DNA of 32,221 nt from Bacteroidota bacterium. GTDB lineage: Bacteria; Bacteroidota; Bacteroidia; AKYH767-A; OLB10. The notes below the pieces were generated by a model that saw only the letters and a list, made by a program, of their open reading frames with translations, was not told where the DNA came from and ran no database searches. The translations under genes and the position numbers were made by a program. Position 1 is the stretch's first letter, and each line of letters starts with the position of its first letter. This document shows, one piece after another, positions 24,751-32,221 of this stretch. The stretch spans positions 1-32,221 of the forward strand of contig CANFIN010000018.1 of assembly GCA_947447155.1 (NCBI GenBank). Direction: 5' to 3'.

Positions 24751-26208
24751 ATGAATATGAAAAGCCATTTGCTTCCAATCTTAGCTGCAGGAATGATGAT
24801 TATGTCATCTTGTAACAACAGTAATGAAAAATCAGGTGCAACAAGTTGGAACTACAATGATGAAAAAAACGGAGGATTTGAATCCGTTGATTATACAGAG
24901 CAGGAAACAGGTCCTGGTTTAGTACTTATTGAAGGTGGAACTTTCACAATGGGAAGAACCGAGCAAGATGTTGTTCAGGATTGGGATAATATTCCGCGCC
25001 GTGCAACCGTAGCTTCTTTTTATATTGATGAAACAGAAGTATCTAATGAATATTATCGTGAATATGTTTATTGGTTAGAACGAGTTTTTGGAACTGATTA
25101 TCCAGAGGTTGCTCGTAAAGCATTGCCTGATACATTAGTATGGCGTGATCGTTTAGCTTTTAATGAACCTTATGTAGAGTTGTATTACAGACATCCTGCT
25201 TACAAGGATTACCCGGTTGTCGGTGTAAATTGGTTGCAAGCTAATGATTATTGCGCATGGAGAACTGATCGTGTTAACGAACAGATATTAATTCGTGAAG
25301 GCGTTTTGCGAGTTAATCCAGCTCAGGTAAATGAAGATAATTTTAATACAGATGCATATTTAGCAGGTCAGTACGAAGGTCTTGTTAAAAGTCCATTGCA
25401 AGATTTAAATCCAAATGTGGATACTCGTAAAGTAAGAATGGAAGATGGTATTTTATTACCTCATTATCGTTTACCTACTGAAGCGGAATGGGAATATGCA
25501 GCACTTTCATTAATAGGACAAACCGTTTTTGAAAACGTAAATAATCGTAACTTATATCCATGGCAAGGACATGCGGTGCGTGACGCTGATGATAAATTCA
25601 AAGGAGAAATGCTTGCAAACTTTAAGCGTGGTCGTGGCGATATGATGGGAGTTGCAGGGAAATTAAATGATAATGCTAGTATTACAGCACCCGTATATTC
25701 GTATTTGCCAAATGATTTCGGTTTATATAATATGGCAGGTAACGTTTCTGAATGGGTAATGGATGTTTACCGTCCGCTTTCACATGAAGATGTTTCTGAT
25801 TTTAACTCTTTCCGTGGTAATGTGTTTCAAACACAAACACGCGATGAAGAGGGTGCAATTGCTGAGAAGGATAGTTTAGGACGAATCACTTACCGAGCTG
25901 CAACAGACGAAGAAGCGAGTATCCGTAGAAATTATAAGCGTGCTGATAACATTAATTACTTAGATGGTGACGACGAATTAGATGAAGATGGAAATGGTCT
26001 AGGGTCTAAATATATTTCTGGAAAATCTACTTTAATTGACGATAAAGCTCGCGTAGTTAAAGGTGGGTCATGGAAAGATTTAGCTTACTATTTAACACCT
26101 GGAACAAGAAGATTTTTAGATGAAAATCAACAAACTGATTGGTTAGGGTTTAGATGTGCAATGGCTCGTGTGGGAAGCCCAACTGGCATTGGATCTAAAA
26201 AGAAATAA
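24751..26208 (+). CDS. gldJ: Gliding motility lipoprotein GldJ
   Basis: GldJ is a SUMF1/formylglycine-generating-enzyme-like lipoprotein needed for gliding and stable T9SS assembly. The 485 residues start with a lipoprotein signal ending at Cys21 (MIMSSC). The stretch NDEKNGGFESVDY then QETGPGLVLIEGGTFTMGR is characteristic of GldJ rather than GldK. Further SUMF1 marks are FYIDETEVSNEYY, LPTEAEWEYAA, YNMAGNVSEWVMDVYRP, VKGGSWKD and WLGFRCAM. ATG 24757 is an alternative start. It follows the porP-like gene and is closed by a strong terminator, with no gldK/L/M/N nearby, which also favours GldJ. In Flavobacterium johnsoniae gldJ also neighbours porU-porV. Confidence 0.93.
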   Translation: MNMKSHLLPILAAGMMIMSSCNNSNEKSGATSWNYNDEKNGGFESVDYTEQETGPGLVLIEGGTFTMGRTEQDVVQDWDNIPRRATVASFYIDETEVSNEYYREYVYWLERVFGTDYPEVARKALPDTLVWRDRLAFNEPYVELYYRHPAYKDYPVVGVNWLQANDYCAWRTDRVNEQILIREGVLRVNPAQVNEDNFNTDAYLAGQYEGLVKSPLQDLNPNVDTRKVRMEDGILLPHYRLPTEAEWEYAALSLIGQTVFENVNNRNLYPWQGHAVRDADDKFKGEMLANFKRGRGDMMGVAGKLNDNASITAPVYSYLPNDFGLYNMAGNVSEWVMDVYRPLSHEDVSDFNSFRGNVFQTQTRDEEGAIAEKDSLGRITYRAATDEEASIRRNYKRADNINYLDGDDELDEDGNGLGSKYISGKSTLIDDKARVVKGGSWKDLAYYLTPGTRRFLDENQQTDWLGFRCAMARVGSPTGIGSKKK

Positions 26209-26223
26209 TCATTTTTAAAATAC

Positions 26224-26255
26224 AAAAAAGGGACTTCGGTCCCTTTTTTATTTTA
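26224..26255 (+). terminator. Rho-independent terminator after gldJ
   Basis: AAAAAAGGGAC (26224-26234) and GTCCCTTTTTT (26239-26249) form a perfect 11-bp stem with a TTCG tetraloop, followed by ATTTT. It begins 15 bases after the gldJ stop and is one of the clearest terminators in the window. Confidence 0.92.
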
Positions 26256-26311
26256 AACCATATGGGTTGATAAACTTATTTTTGTAAAGCGATACCAAGC
26301 ATTTCAATTAT

Positions 26312-26319
26312 TAAATTTG
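26312..26319 (+). promoter_or_regulatory. Candidate -7 promoter element of the small gene and ftsE-like unit
   Basis: TAAATTTG matches TAnnTTTG, 20 bases before ATG 26340, and lies downstream of the gldJ terminator, where a new transcript must begin. A second match, TATTTTTG, is at 26277-26284. Neither has TTG at ideal spacing. Confidence 0.4.
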
Positions 26320-26339
26320 TTTGAAAGATTAGTTAAGGT

Positions 26340-26555
26340 ATGAGAGTTTATTATTTATTAAAAATTAAAGGCAAGGCTAAAATTCCTGATTATGTTCAAT
26401 TGCGCGATGAAAAGTTTTCATTGCTAGCCTATTTTCGTCTCGATCGTCCCGAAAAATCATTAAGTAAAATTGGATTGGCTGAGGAAGAGCCTCAAATAAT
26501 GAGTTTTTTAAGTGATATACCGTTTGGTATCGTTTCTAAATTAGAATTAAATTAA
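26340..26555 (+). CDS. Conserved-looking 71-residue protein of unknown function upstream of ftsE-like gene
   Basis: The 71 residues begin MRVYYLLKIKGKAKIPDYV and continue with FSLLAYFRLDRPEKSLSKIG before ending FGIVSKLELN. There is no signal peptide, membrane helix or Cys. The mix of short hydrophobic strands and charged turns suggests a small soluble alpha/beta fold. The stop is five bases before the FtsE-like ATPase gene, so the two are very likely co-transcribed. It follows a terminator and a -7 element, making it the first gene of the unit. I recognise no named family. A link to the ABC ATPase is inferred from position only. Confidence 0.72.
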   Translation: MRVYYLLKIKGKAKIPDYVQLRDEKFSLLAYFRLDRPEKSLSKIGLAEEEPQIMSFLSDIPFGIVSKLELN

Positions 26556-26560
26556 GCCCT

Positions 26561-27262
26561 ATGAATACGCCAGTTATTACATTAAATGATGTTGTCGTTT
26601 CTCACGATGACTTAGTTGTTTTAAATAATGTCTCAATATCTATTTACAAAGGAGATTTTGTTTATTTAATTGGGAAGACAGGAAGTGGCAAAAGTTCTTT
26701 ATTACAATTATTGTATGGAGAACTACCCGTTTTTAATGGCACTGCAGAAGTAGTTGGAGTTGGTTTGAATAACCTAAAATCAAGTGCAATTCCTGATTTA
26801 AGACGAAAAATTGGAATAGTGTTTCAGGATTTTCAATTATTGACAGATCGTTCAGTGGAGGACAACCTTGTTTTTTATTTAAAAGCAACAGGTTGGAAGT
26901 CGAAGGTTGATATTAAAGATAGAGTCGATACGCTATTAGAAAAAGTTGGTTTGCTTGGTAAAAGAACTATGTTTCCTAATGGACTATCTGGTGGAGAACA
27001 ACAACGTTTAGCTATCGCTCGTGCATTACTTAATGATCCTGAATTGATAATAGCAGATGAGCCAACTGGGAATTTGGACCCGGATTCTAGTAATGATATC
27101 ATGAAGCTTCTATTCGAAGTTGCAAATAGTAACCGGGCTGTTTTAATGGTAACGCACAATTATTCAATTATTGATAGATTCCCGGCGCGTGTTATAAAAA
27201 TTGAAAGTGGTAAATTATTAGAGCTTGGAACGGAAGTTCAAAAATGGGCTTCCTTATCTTAA
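26561..27262 (+). CDS. ftsE: FtsE-like ABC transporter ATP-binding protein
   Basis: This is a 233-residue ABC ATPase. Walker A is GKTGSGKS (38-45), the Q-loop lies in GIVFQDFQLL, the signature LSGGEQQR is at 142-149, Walker B IIADEP is at 163-168, the D-loop is in GNLD and the switch His is in MVTHN (about 197-200). The short length, IFxDFxLL-like Q-loop region and TGNLDP are typical of the FtsE/LolD group. FtsE with FtsX controls peptidoglycan hydrolysis at division. No FtsX-like membrane gene is adjacent, so FtsE versus another exporter ATPase rests on sequence feel. The 3' end overlaps the convergent glycosyltransferase gene by nine bases. Confidence 0.85.
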   Translation: MNTPVITLNDVVVSHDDLVVLNNVSISIYKGDFVYLIGKTGSGKSSLLQLLYGELPVFNGTAEVVGVGLNNLKSSAIPDLRRKIGIVFQDFQLLTDRSVEDNLVFYLKATGWKSKVDIKDRVDTLLEKVGLLGKRTMFPNGLSGGEQQRLAIARALLNDPELIIADEPTGNLDPDSSNDIMKLLFEVANSNRAVLMVTHNYSIIDRFPARVIKIESGKLLELGTEVQKWASLS

Positions 27263-28384
27263 TAGTTGGTTTATTATATCAATAATTCTTATAACATTAT
27301 TATTGTTGTCAAAAAATCTATTTAATTGAATTAGGCGATTTTTTTTTTCTTCACTCGATAATGGGTTCTTCATTTTTTCATTTACAAGATCAATTATTTC
27401 ATCTGATTTATTTGCAATGCTGATAATTTCAGGCAAAGGAAATCCTTGTGCCATTTGTTGATTCGCAATAACATGATTTCCCTTATATAAAGAGTCGATG
27501 AGTTTTAATTTTATTCCTGTCGATTGAAAAGTAGGCAATACAATTACTCGAGCTGATTTAACCAAATCTTCTATTTTTTCATTGGAAGGGTTTTCGATTA
27601 ATTCAATGTTAGGATATGTTGTAAATTTGTTTTTGAATTCAATATTATTGTTAAGTCCCGCTACAACGTATTTTTTTTTCTTATCAATAAAAATTTCTTT
27701 TAATAAATAATCAACGGCTAAAATGTTTTCAGCAACATTTAAATTGCCATGATATAGAATAAAAGGCTGGTCATTAATATTAGTTGCTGTGCTATTGAAA
27801 GAATGAAAAGGAGGAATGGTGGAAATGTTTTTAAAATAATTGTCTTTTAATTTAAATGCGTCATCTTCAGATATAGCAATATTATATGCTGATTTTTGTA
27901 CCTTCTTTAGGAATAACTTTAATTTGATTGATTCTATATAATAGAATATTTTTCTGAAGATGTTTTTATCAGAATCAAATAAGCCTTTGTAGTAATCATG
28001 TTCAATATTATGATGTCTAATTATGCTTCGTTTGAATAAATTGTTATCGCAAATTAATGGATGAGTTGTATGTACTCCTTCAAATAGTATTGGAAAATTG
28101 TTTTCTGAAAGTCGTTTGTTTAATTGAGATGAGTTTCGTGACTTAACAATAAATGGCAATAAGCTTAATTGGTTAATAAATCCTTTTTTTCTTTTGTATA
28201 TATAAATCTGTTCACAAAATTTCTTTAAAGGTTCAATTTGCAAATTCGAGTCGGTAAAAATGTGCAGGTGTATTTTTATTCCTGTGTTTGAAAGCGCAAC
28301 CAACTTATAAAACACATCAATTGCACCACCATAAACTGGGGGATAAGGATTGTCAAAAGCAACTATGTTTAAGTGTTTATCCAA
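27254..28384 (-). CDS. Glycosyltransferase, GT4-like (GT-B fold)
   Basis: This 376-residue protein is a probable cytoplasmic sugar transferase for surface polysaccharide or glycolipid. The N-terminal half begins with the Gly-rich acceptor-side loop NPYPPVYGGAIDVFYKL. The C-terminal half has PFILYHGNLNVAENILAVDY, the usual opening of the nucleotide-sugar domain, and VIVLPTFQSTGIKLKLIDSL, the EX7E-like region in which Gly-x-Lys-x-Lys replaces the more common first Glu. The sequence is rich in Asn, Ile and Lys (FDNNNNVIRI near the end), more AT-biased than its neighbours. It overlaps the upstream glycosyltransferase gene by eight bases, so the pair is translationally coupled. Donor and acceptor are unknown. 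Confidence 0.83.
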   Translation of the reverse strand: MDKHLNIVAFDNPYPPVYGGAIDVFYKLVALSNTGIKIHLHIFTDSNLQIEPLKKFCEQIYIYKRKKGFINQLSLLPFIVKSRNSSQLNKRLSENNFPILFEGVHTTHPLICDNNLFKRSIIRHHNIEHDYYKGLFDSDKNIFRKIFYYIESIKLKLFLKKVQKSAYNIAISEDDAFKLKDNYFKNISTIPPFHSFNSTATNINDQPFILYHGNLNVAENILAVDYLLKEIFIDKKKKYVVAGLNNNIEFKNKFTTYPNIELIENPSNEKIEDLVKSARVIVLPTFQSTGIKLKLIDSLYKGNHVIANQQMAQGFPLPEIISIANKSDEIIDLVNEKMKNPLSSEEKKNRLIQLNRFFDNNNNVIRIIDIINQLLR

Positions 28385-29504
28385 TTTTCTTAAATATTGC
28401 TAATAGCTTTTCTTTCTCTTTATCCCAATTAAATTCTTTCGCAGCAAATATCGTATTATCCTCCCAGATTTCCATCTTGTCTTCTGATTCTATCATTTCC
28501 CTAATGCAATTTGCAATTGTTTTGGGCTTATGGTCGGGACAAATTTTACCAATATTATATTGGGTAACAATTTTACTAATCTCAGGTAAGTTGCTTGCAA
28601 GAACGGGTATTCCTGCATGAATATAATCGAATATTTTGTTGGGCAAACTGTATTTGTAGTTTATGTTAGTGTCTTTGTCTAATGTGACTCCTAAATTTGA
28701 AGCAGCTGTGTACTTTCTTAAAACATCAATAGGTTGTTTAGAAATAAAAAACACATTTTGTTTTAAATTATTTTTAGAAACTATCTTCTTTAACTTCGGA
28801 AGCACATCTCCACTTCCTACAATAAGTAAAAGATAATCGTTTAGGTAAGTCATCGCCTCTACAAGTTCCTCGGCGCCTCTGTCAATATTAATTCCTGCTC
28901 CTTGCAAAATAATAATGTGTTTGTTTTGAGGTAGGCCAAGTTCAGTGCGTAGTGATGAACGATCTTTTAAAAACGGCTTTGTTATATTTGGAACATTTCT
29001 AATGACCTCAAAGCTTTTATTGTATTCTTCTTTATAGATTTTTGCGATACTGTCGTTAACGGTTATTGCTTGATCAACATTGGGCAGGCAAATTTTTTCA
29101 ATTCGCTTCCAAATTCTTTGTATTCTGGGACGATTGCTTAATTCAGGAACGCCAGTAAAATATTCGTGACTATCAAAAACCAAAGGAATTTTTTTAAGCT
29201 TAGCTGCTAAAAAATTGGCAGGCAATGTATCCAAATCGTTACTAACGAGTATATCTGCGTGATGCCATATCAGAAACCAAAAAAGCCGTATGTTGAAAAG
29301 CGCATAAAACAATGGCCCTTTCTCAACCCATAATTTAAATCTTAAGGTTCTGTACCGCTTAGGACTGGCTTCTGCACTGGTTTTCAGCACTCTACCTATT
29401 ACCAATACTCTGTATCCAGCCTCTTTCAAGGTTGTTGAAGTCCGGTTTACCCTTTGGTCCGTAGTTAAATCGCTTGTTACTGAAATAAGAATTCGCTGAG
29501 CCAT
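28377..29504 (-). CDS. Glycosyltransferase, GT4/GT1-like (GT-B fold)
   Basis: This 375-residue protein starts RILISVTSDLTTDQRVNRTS, a form common in Bacteroidota family-4 transferases, followed by DILVSNDLDTLPANFLA, PLVFDSHEYFTGVPEL and VDQAITVNDSIAKIYKEEY. The C-terminal donor domain shows IILQGAGINIDRGAEELVEA, LLIVGSGDVLPKL and YKYSLPNKIFDYIHAGIPVL (sugar-nucleotide binding with the usual PxKxxDYxxAGxP pattern). It is the first gene of a two-gene unit with the second glycosyltransferase. The pair probably adds sugars to a surface polymer, with the exact product unknown. A -7 element lies only seven bases before the ATG. SecDF is divergent on the other side. Confidence 0.88.
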   Translation of the reverse strand: MAQRILISVTSDLTTDQRVNRTSTTLKEAGYRVLVIGRVLKTSAEASPKRYRTLRFKLWVEKGPLFYALFNIRLFWFLIWHHADILVSNDLDTLPANFLAAKLKKIPLVFDSHEYFTGVPELSNRPRIQRIWKRIEKICLPNVDQAITVNDSIAKIYKEEYNKSFEVIRNVPNITKPFLKDRSSLRTELGLPQNKHIIILQGAGINIDRGAEELVEAMTYLNDYLLLIVGSGDVLPKLKKIVSKNNLKQNVFFISKQPIDVLRKYTAASNLGVTLDKDTNINYKYSLPNKIFDYIHAGIPVLASNLPEISKIVTQYNIGKICPDHKPKTIANCIREMIESEDKMEIWEDNTIFAAKEFNWDKEKEKLLAIFKKIG

Positions 29505-29511
29505 GTTTGGG

Positions 29512-29519
29512 CAAAATTA
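29512..29519 (-). promoter_or_regulatory. Candidate -7 element close to the glycosyltransferase start
   Basis: The minus strand reads TAATTTTG, a TAnnTTTG match, ending seven bases before ATG 29504. If used, the mRNA would have almost no leader. No TTG is at ideal spacing, so support is modest. Confidence 0.35.
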
Positions 29520-29581
29520 TAATTGTCGTTCAAATAATCGAACGATTCCCTTATATTTCGAATAAATCATTGTTTTTTCAA

Positions 29582-29612
29582 TTGTTTCGTATCATTCGTT
29601 CGACTATATTTG
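29582..29612 (+). promoter_or_regulatory. Promoter of secDF (-33 TTG and -7 TATATTTG)
   Basis: TTG at 29582-29584, a 20-base gap, and TATATTTG at 29605-29612 match both parts and the spacing of the Bacteroidota housekeeping promoter. The expected leader to ATG 29640 is about 20 bases. This is the best promoter match in the window. Confidence 0.7.
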
Positions 29613-29639
29613 CGCCTCTGAAAATTAACAATAAAATCG

Positions 29640-32221
29640 ATGCAAAGTAAAGGCGCAGTTAAGTTATTAGCCATCCTCTTGGCACTTGTATGTTTGTACC
29701 AAATATCATTTACATTCATTACACGAGGTGTTGAAAATGATGCGAAAGAATTCGCAAAGGGTGACGAACAAAAGGAAAAGAACTATCTAGATTCATTATC
29801 TAGCAAAGGAGTTTACAACCTTTTTGTAAAAGAATATTCCTATCAGGAATGTAAAGAAAGAGAAATCAATTTAGGTCTTGATTTGAAAGGCGGAATGAAT
29901 GTTACACTGGAAGTTTCGGTTGTTGACTTAGTTCGTTCGTTGGCTGGTGCAAATCAAAATGATCCAAATTTTAAGAAAGCAATTGATCGTGCTCTTGAAT
30001 TACAAAAATCTTCCAATAAAGGATTTGTAGATTTATTTGGACAAGCTTATAAGGAAATTGATCCTAATGCTAGTTTAGCTGCAGTTTTTGCTAATATCGA
30101 AAATCAAGATAAAATTAATTTCAATAGCACAAACGATCAAGTTTTAAAACACTTGAACGAAGAATCTGCCGCTGCTATCAGTAGATCATTTAACATTTTA
30201 AGAACTCGTATCGATAAGTTTGGTGTAACTCAACCAAACATTCAGCAATTAGGTTCTGGTCGAATTTTAGTTGAATTGCCAGGAGTGAAAGAACCAGAAC
30301 GCGTTCGTAAATTATTACAAGGAACAGCTAAGCTTGAATTCTGGGAGACTTACACTTTTGGAGAGGTTGCTCCAGGATTAGTTTCAGTTAATAAAATGCT
30401 TGCGTCTCAATCTACATCTGAAAAGAAGGATAGTGCGATAACATTATCTGGTGTTAGTAAAGATTCTACTAGTGTTGCTAATGATACATCTAAAGCTACT
30501 GCCTCTACAGACACAACTAAGAAGGCCGGAACATTAACTACAAAAACAGATTCTGCTAAGAAAGACACATCAAAACAAACATTCGAACAATTCTCAAAGG
30601 AGAATCCTTTATTCGCTTTATTATTCCCAGCTGATGGTCAGGTAAAAACTCAAGAAGATAAAAATGCAGTTGATAAGCAAGCAATTGTTGGATATTGCGC
30701 CGTAAAAGATACAGCGAAACTTAACGAGCTTCTTGCTCGTGAAGATGTAAAGCAACTTCTACCAAGAAATTTAAGATTGTTATGGTCTGTAAAGTCAATT
30801 AGCCCTGAGTCAAAAACTTTACAGTTAATTGCAATTAAAGTTTCTAGTAGAGACGGTTCAGCACCTTTAGATGGCGGTGCTATTTCTGATGCTCGTCAGG
30901 ATTTCAGCCAGTTTAATAACAAGCCTGAAATTAGCATGAAAATGAATTTAGAAGGTGCTAAAATCTGGAAGCGTTTAACTGCTGAAAATGTAGGAAAGCA
31001 AGTTGCAATTGTATTAGATGATTATGTTTATTCTTTCCCTAACGTACAAGGTGAAATTCCTAATGGTAGTTCAAGTATTACTGGAAACTTTACAATTAAC
31101 GAAGCAAAAGATTTAGCGAATATTCTTAAGGCTGGTAAATTGCCTGCTCCAGCAAGAATCGTTGAAGAAGCAGTTGTAGGACCTTCATTAGGTAAGGAAG
31201 CAATTAACAATGGATTGATTTCATTTATTGTTGCATTGTTGATTGTATTCGTATTCGTTTATTTCTACTATAGCACAGCAGGCTTGGTTGCCGATATTGC
31301 CCTTATTTGTAATATGTTTTTTATCATGGGTGTGTTAGCATCATTAGGTGCAGTATTAACACTTCCTGGTATTGCTGGTATTGTCCTTATTATCGGACTT
31401 TCAGTAGATGCGAATGTCTTAATCTTTGAGCGTATTCGTGAAGAATTAAGAGCAGGTAAAGGATTGCGATTAGCAGTTACTGATGGTTATAAGCATGCAA
31501 TGTCGTCAATCGTCGATTCAAACTTTACAACATTAATTTTAGGTGTCATTCTTTATGCATTTGGTAGTGGGCCAGTTCAAGGTTTCGCAACTACATTAAT
31601 CATCGGTATCCTTTGCTCAATGTTCTCTGCAATCTTCATCACTCGATTAATATTCGAAGGAATGTTAGATAAAGGTAAAGACATTAAATTCTGGAATAAT
31701 TTCTCTAAAAATGCATTCCAAAATATCAATTTGCCATTCATCGAAAAACGTAAAATTTATTATACAGTTTCTGGTTTAGTAATCGCAGCAGGTATTGCTT
31801 CAATTGCTACTAAAGGTTTCAACTTCGGTGTTGATTTCGATGGAGGTCGTACTTATGTTGTTCAATTTGATAAGTCGTTGACTACTGAAGATATCAGAAC
31901 ATCCTTAGCTAAGAACTTAGGTGAGGCGCCAGATGTGAAGACTTTCGGTACCGATAACCGCTATAAAATCACAACTGATTTCTTGATTAATGAAAATAGC
32001 GCTGATGCTGAATCTAAAGTTACATCGGCACTTTTTGATGGATTAAAAGTTTTTTATCCTTCAGGATTGACAGTTGATAAATTCAAGTCTGATAACATTA
32101 TCAATTCACAAAAAGTAGGACCTACAGTAGCAGATGATATTAAGTCTTCCGCTGTATGGGCAATCTTATTCGCATGTGTATTAATGTTTATCTATATCTT
32201 ATTACGATTTAAGAAATGGCA
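29640..32221 (+). CDS. secDF: Fused protein translocase subunit SecDF (3' end outside window)
   Basis: SecDF uses the proton gradient to pull Sec substrates through the inner membrane. From ATG 29640 there are 860 codons with no stop. A first membrane helix (about 8-27) precedes the periplasmic P1 region with LGLDLKGGMNVTLEV (78-92) and RIDKFGVTQPNIQQL. The SecD C-terminal membrane part carries VDANVLIFERIREELRAG, and the SecF half starts near YYTVSGLVIAAG with NFGVDFDGGRTYVVQFD (from 728). Residues about 258-312 are a Ser/Thr/Lys/Asp-rich low-complexity insert in the P1 domain. Fusion of SecD and SecF is normal in Bacteroidota. The last membrane helices of SecF lie beyond the edge. Confidence 0.96.
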   Translation, partial: MQSKGAVKLLAILLALVCLYQISFTFITRGVENDAKEFAKGDEQKEKNYLDSLSSKGVYNLFVKEYSYQECKEREINLGLDLKGGMNVTLEVSVVDLVRSLAGANQNDPNFKKAIDRALELQKSSNKGFVDLFGQAYKEIDPNASLAAVFANIENQDKINFNSTNDQVLKHLNEESAAAISRSFNILRTRIDKFGVTQPNIQQLGSGRILVELPGVKEPERVRKLLQGTAKLEFWETYTFGEVAPGLVSVNKMLASQSTSEKKDSAITLSGVSKDSTSVANDTSKATASTDTTKKAGTLTTKTDSAKKDTSKQTFEQFSKENPLFALLFPADGQVKTQEDKNAVDKQAIVGYCAVKDTAKLNELLAREDVKQLLPRNLRLLWSVKSISPESKTLQLIAIKVSSRDGSAPLDGGAISDARQDFSQFNNKPEISMKMNLEGAKIWKRLTAENVGKQVAIVLDDYVYSFPNVQGEIPNGSSSITGNFTINEAKDLANILKAGKLPAPARIVEEAVVGPSLGKEAINNGLISFIVALLIVFVFVYFYYSTAGLVADIALICNMFFIMGVLASLGAVLTLPGIAGIVLIIGLSVDANVLIFERIREELRAGKGLRLAVTDGYKHAMSSIVDSNFTTLILGVILYAFGSGPVQGFATTLIIGILCSMFSAIFITRLIFEGMLDKGKDIKFWNNFSKNAFQNINLPFIEKRKIYYTVSGLVIAAGIASIATKGFNFGVDFDGGRTYVVQFDKSLTTEDIRTSLAKNLGEAPDVKTFGTDNRYKITTDFLINENSADAESKVTSALFDGLKVFYPSGLTVDKFKSDNIINSQKVGPTVADDIKSSAVWAILFACVLMFIYILLRFKKW

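Noticed and set aside
24751-26208. Assignment of the SUMF1-like lipoprotein as GldK/PorK
   Set aside because: A PorP-type gene upstream would fit porP-porK, but gldL, gldM and gldN do not follow, and the QETGPGLVLIEGGTFTMGR segment and porU/porV neighbourhood fit GldJ.
28288-28620. 110-residue plus-strand frame across the two glycosyltransferase genes
   Set aside because: It spans the overlap of two good genes on the other strand and has no motif or start signal.
31028-31210. 60-residue minus-strand frame in secDF
   Set aside because: It is fully contained in the conserved SecD coding region.
1-32221. CRISPR arrays, tRNA/rRNA genes, insertion sequences, phage or integrase genes
   Set aside because: I looked for regular direct repeats, cloverleaf-like sequence, transposase or integrase motifs and long terminal inverted repeats, and saw none.

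Overview
The window is an AT-rich stretch of a Bacteroidota chromosome. The evidence is a type IX secretion/gliding gene set (porV, porU, a PorP/SprF protein and gldJ), a fused SecDF, a TonB-dependent receptor with an N-terminal carboxypeptidase-regulatory-like domain, lipoproteins with loose lipoboxes, and repeated use of the Bacteroidota -7 promoter element TAnnTTTG just ahead of start codons. GldJ and the PorU/PorV pair suggest a gliding-type lineage (Flavobacteriia, Cytophagia, Sphingobacteriia or Chitinophagia). I cannot place it more finely. No rRNA, tRNA, CRISPR, insertion sequence or phage gene is visible. Coding density is high and no gene-free stretch exceeds 300 bases.

Layout. 1-803 (-): 5' part of purH, preceded by a perfect 11-bp hairpin that abuts the start codon. 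936-5279 (-): a TonB-dependent receptor followed by a lipoprotein with two DUF5689-like halves, closed by a terminator. 5430-10389 (+): a secreted EEP-family nuclease/phosphatase, a SixA-like phosphatase, a small lysine-rich protein, polyphosphate kinase (ppk1) and a Ppx/GppA phosphatase, closely packed. 10386-13405 (-): feoA-feoB and a SprT-like metalloprotease whose ATG overlaps the feoB stop. 13513-15294 (-): adenine deaminase followed by a 46-residue lipoprotein gene that is easily missed. 15434-15628 (+): a cold-shock protein with a clear terminator. 15720-17831 (+): recG, convergent with ispF. 18350-23467 (-): porU then porV. 23701-26208 (+): porP/sprF-like gene then gldJ, closed by a strong terminator. 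26340-27262 (+): a 71-residue unknown and an FtsE-like ATPase. 27254-29504 (-): two overlapping GT4-type glycosyltransferase genes. 29640 to the end (+): secDF, cut by the window edge.

How the parts work together. The T9SS block has PorU (sortase-like C25 peptidase), PorV (its outer-membrane shuttle partner), a PorP/SprF barrel and the GldJ lipoprotein; SecDF supports the Sec step that precedes T9SS export. The polyphosphate block pairs a synthase (Ppk1) with a candidate hydrolase (Ppx) and has a very basic small protein immediately upstream. The divergent receptor/DUF5689/EEP region looks like an outer-surface uptake module, possibly for nucleic acid or phosphate esters; this is inference. 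Most genes are conserved housekeeping or lineage-typical functions. The better candidates for new biology are the lysine-rich protein beside ppk1, the purH leader hairpin, the DUF5689/receptor/nuclease module, the small Cys-rich lipoprotein and the 71-residue FtsE neighbour.
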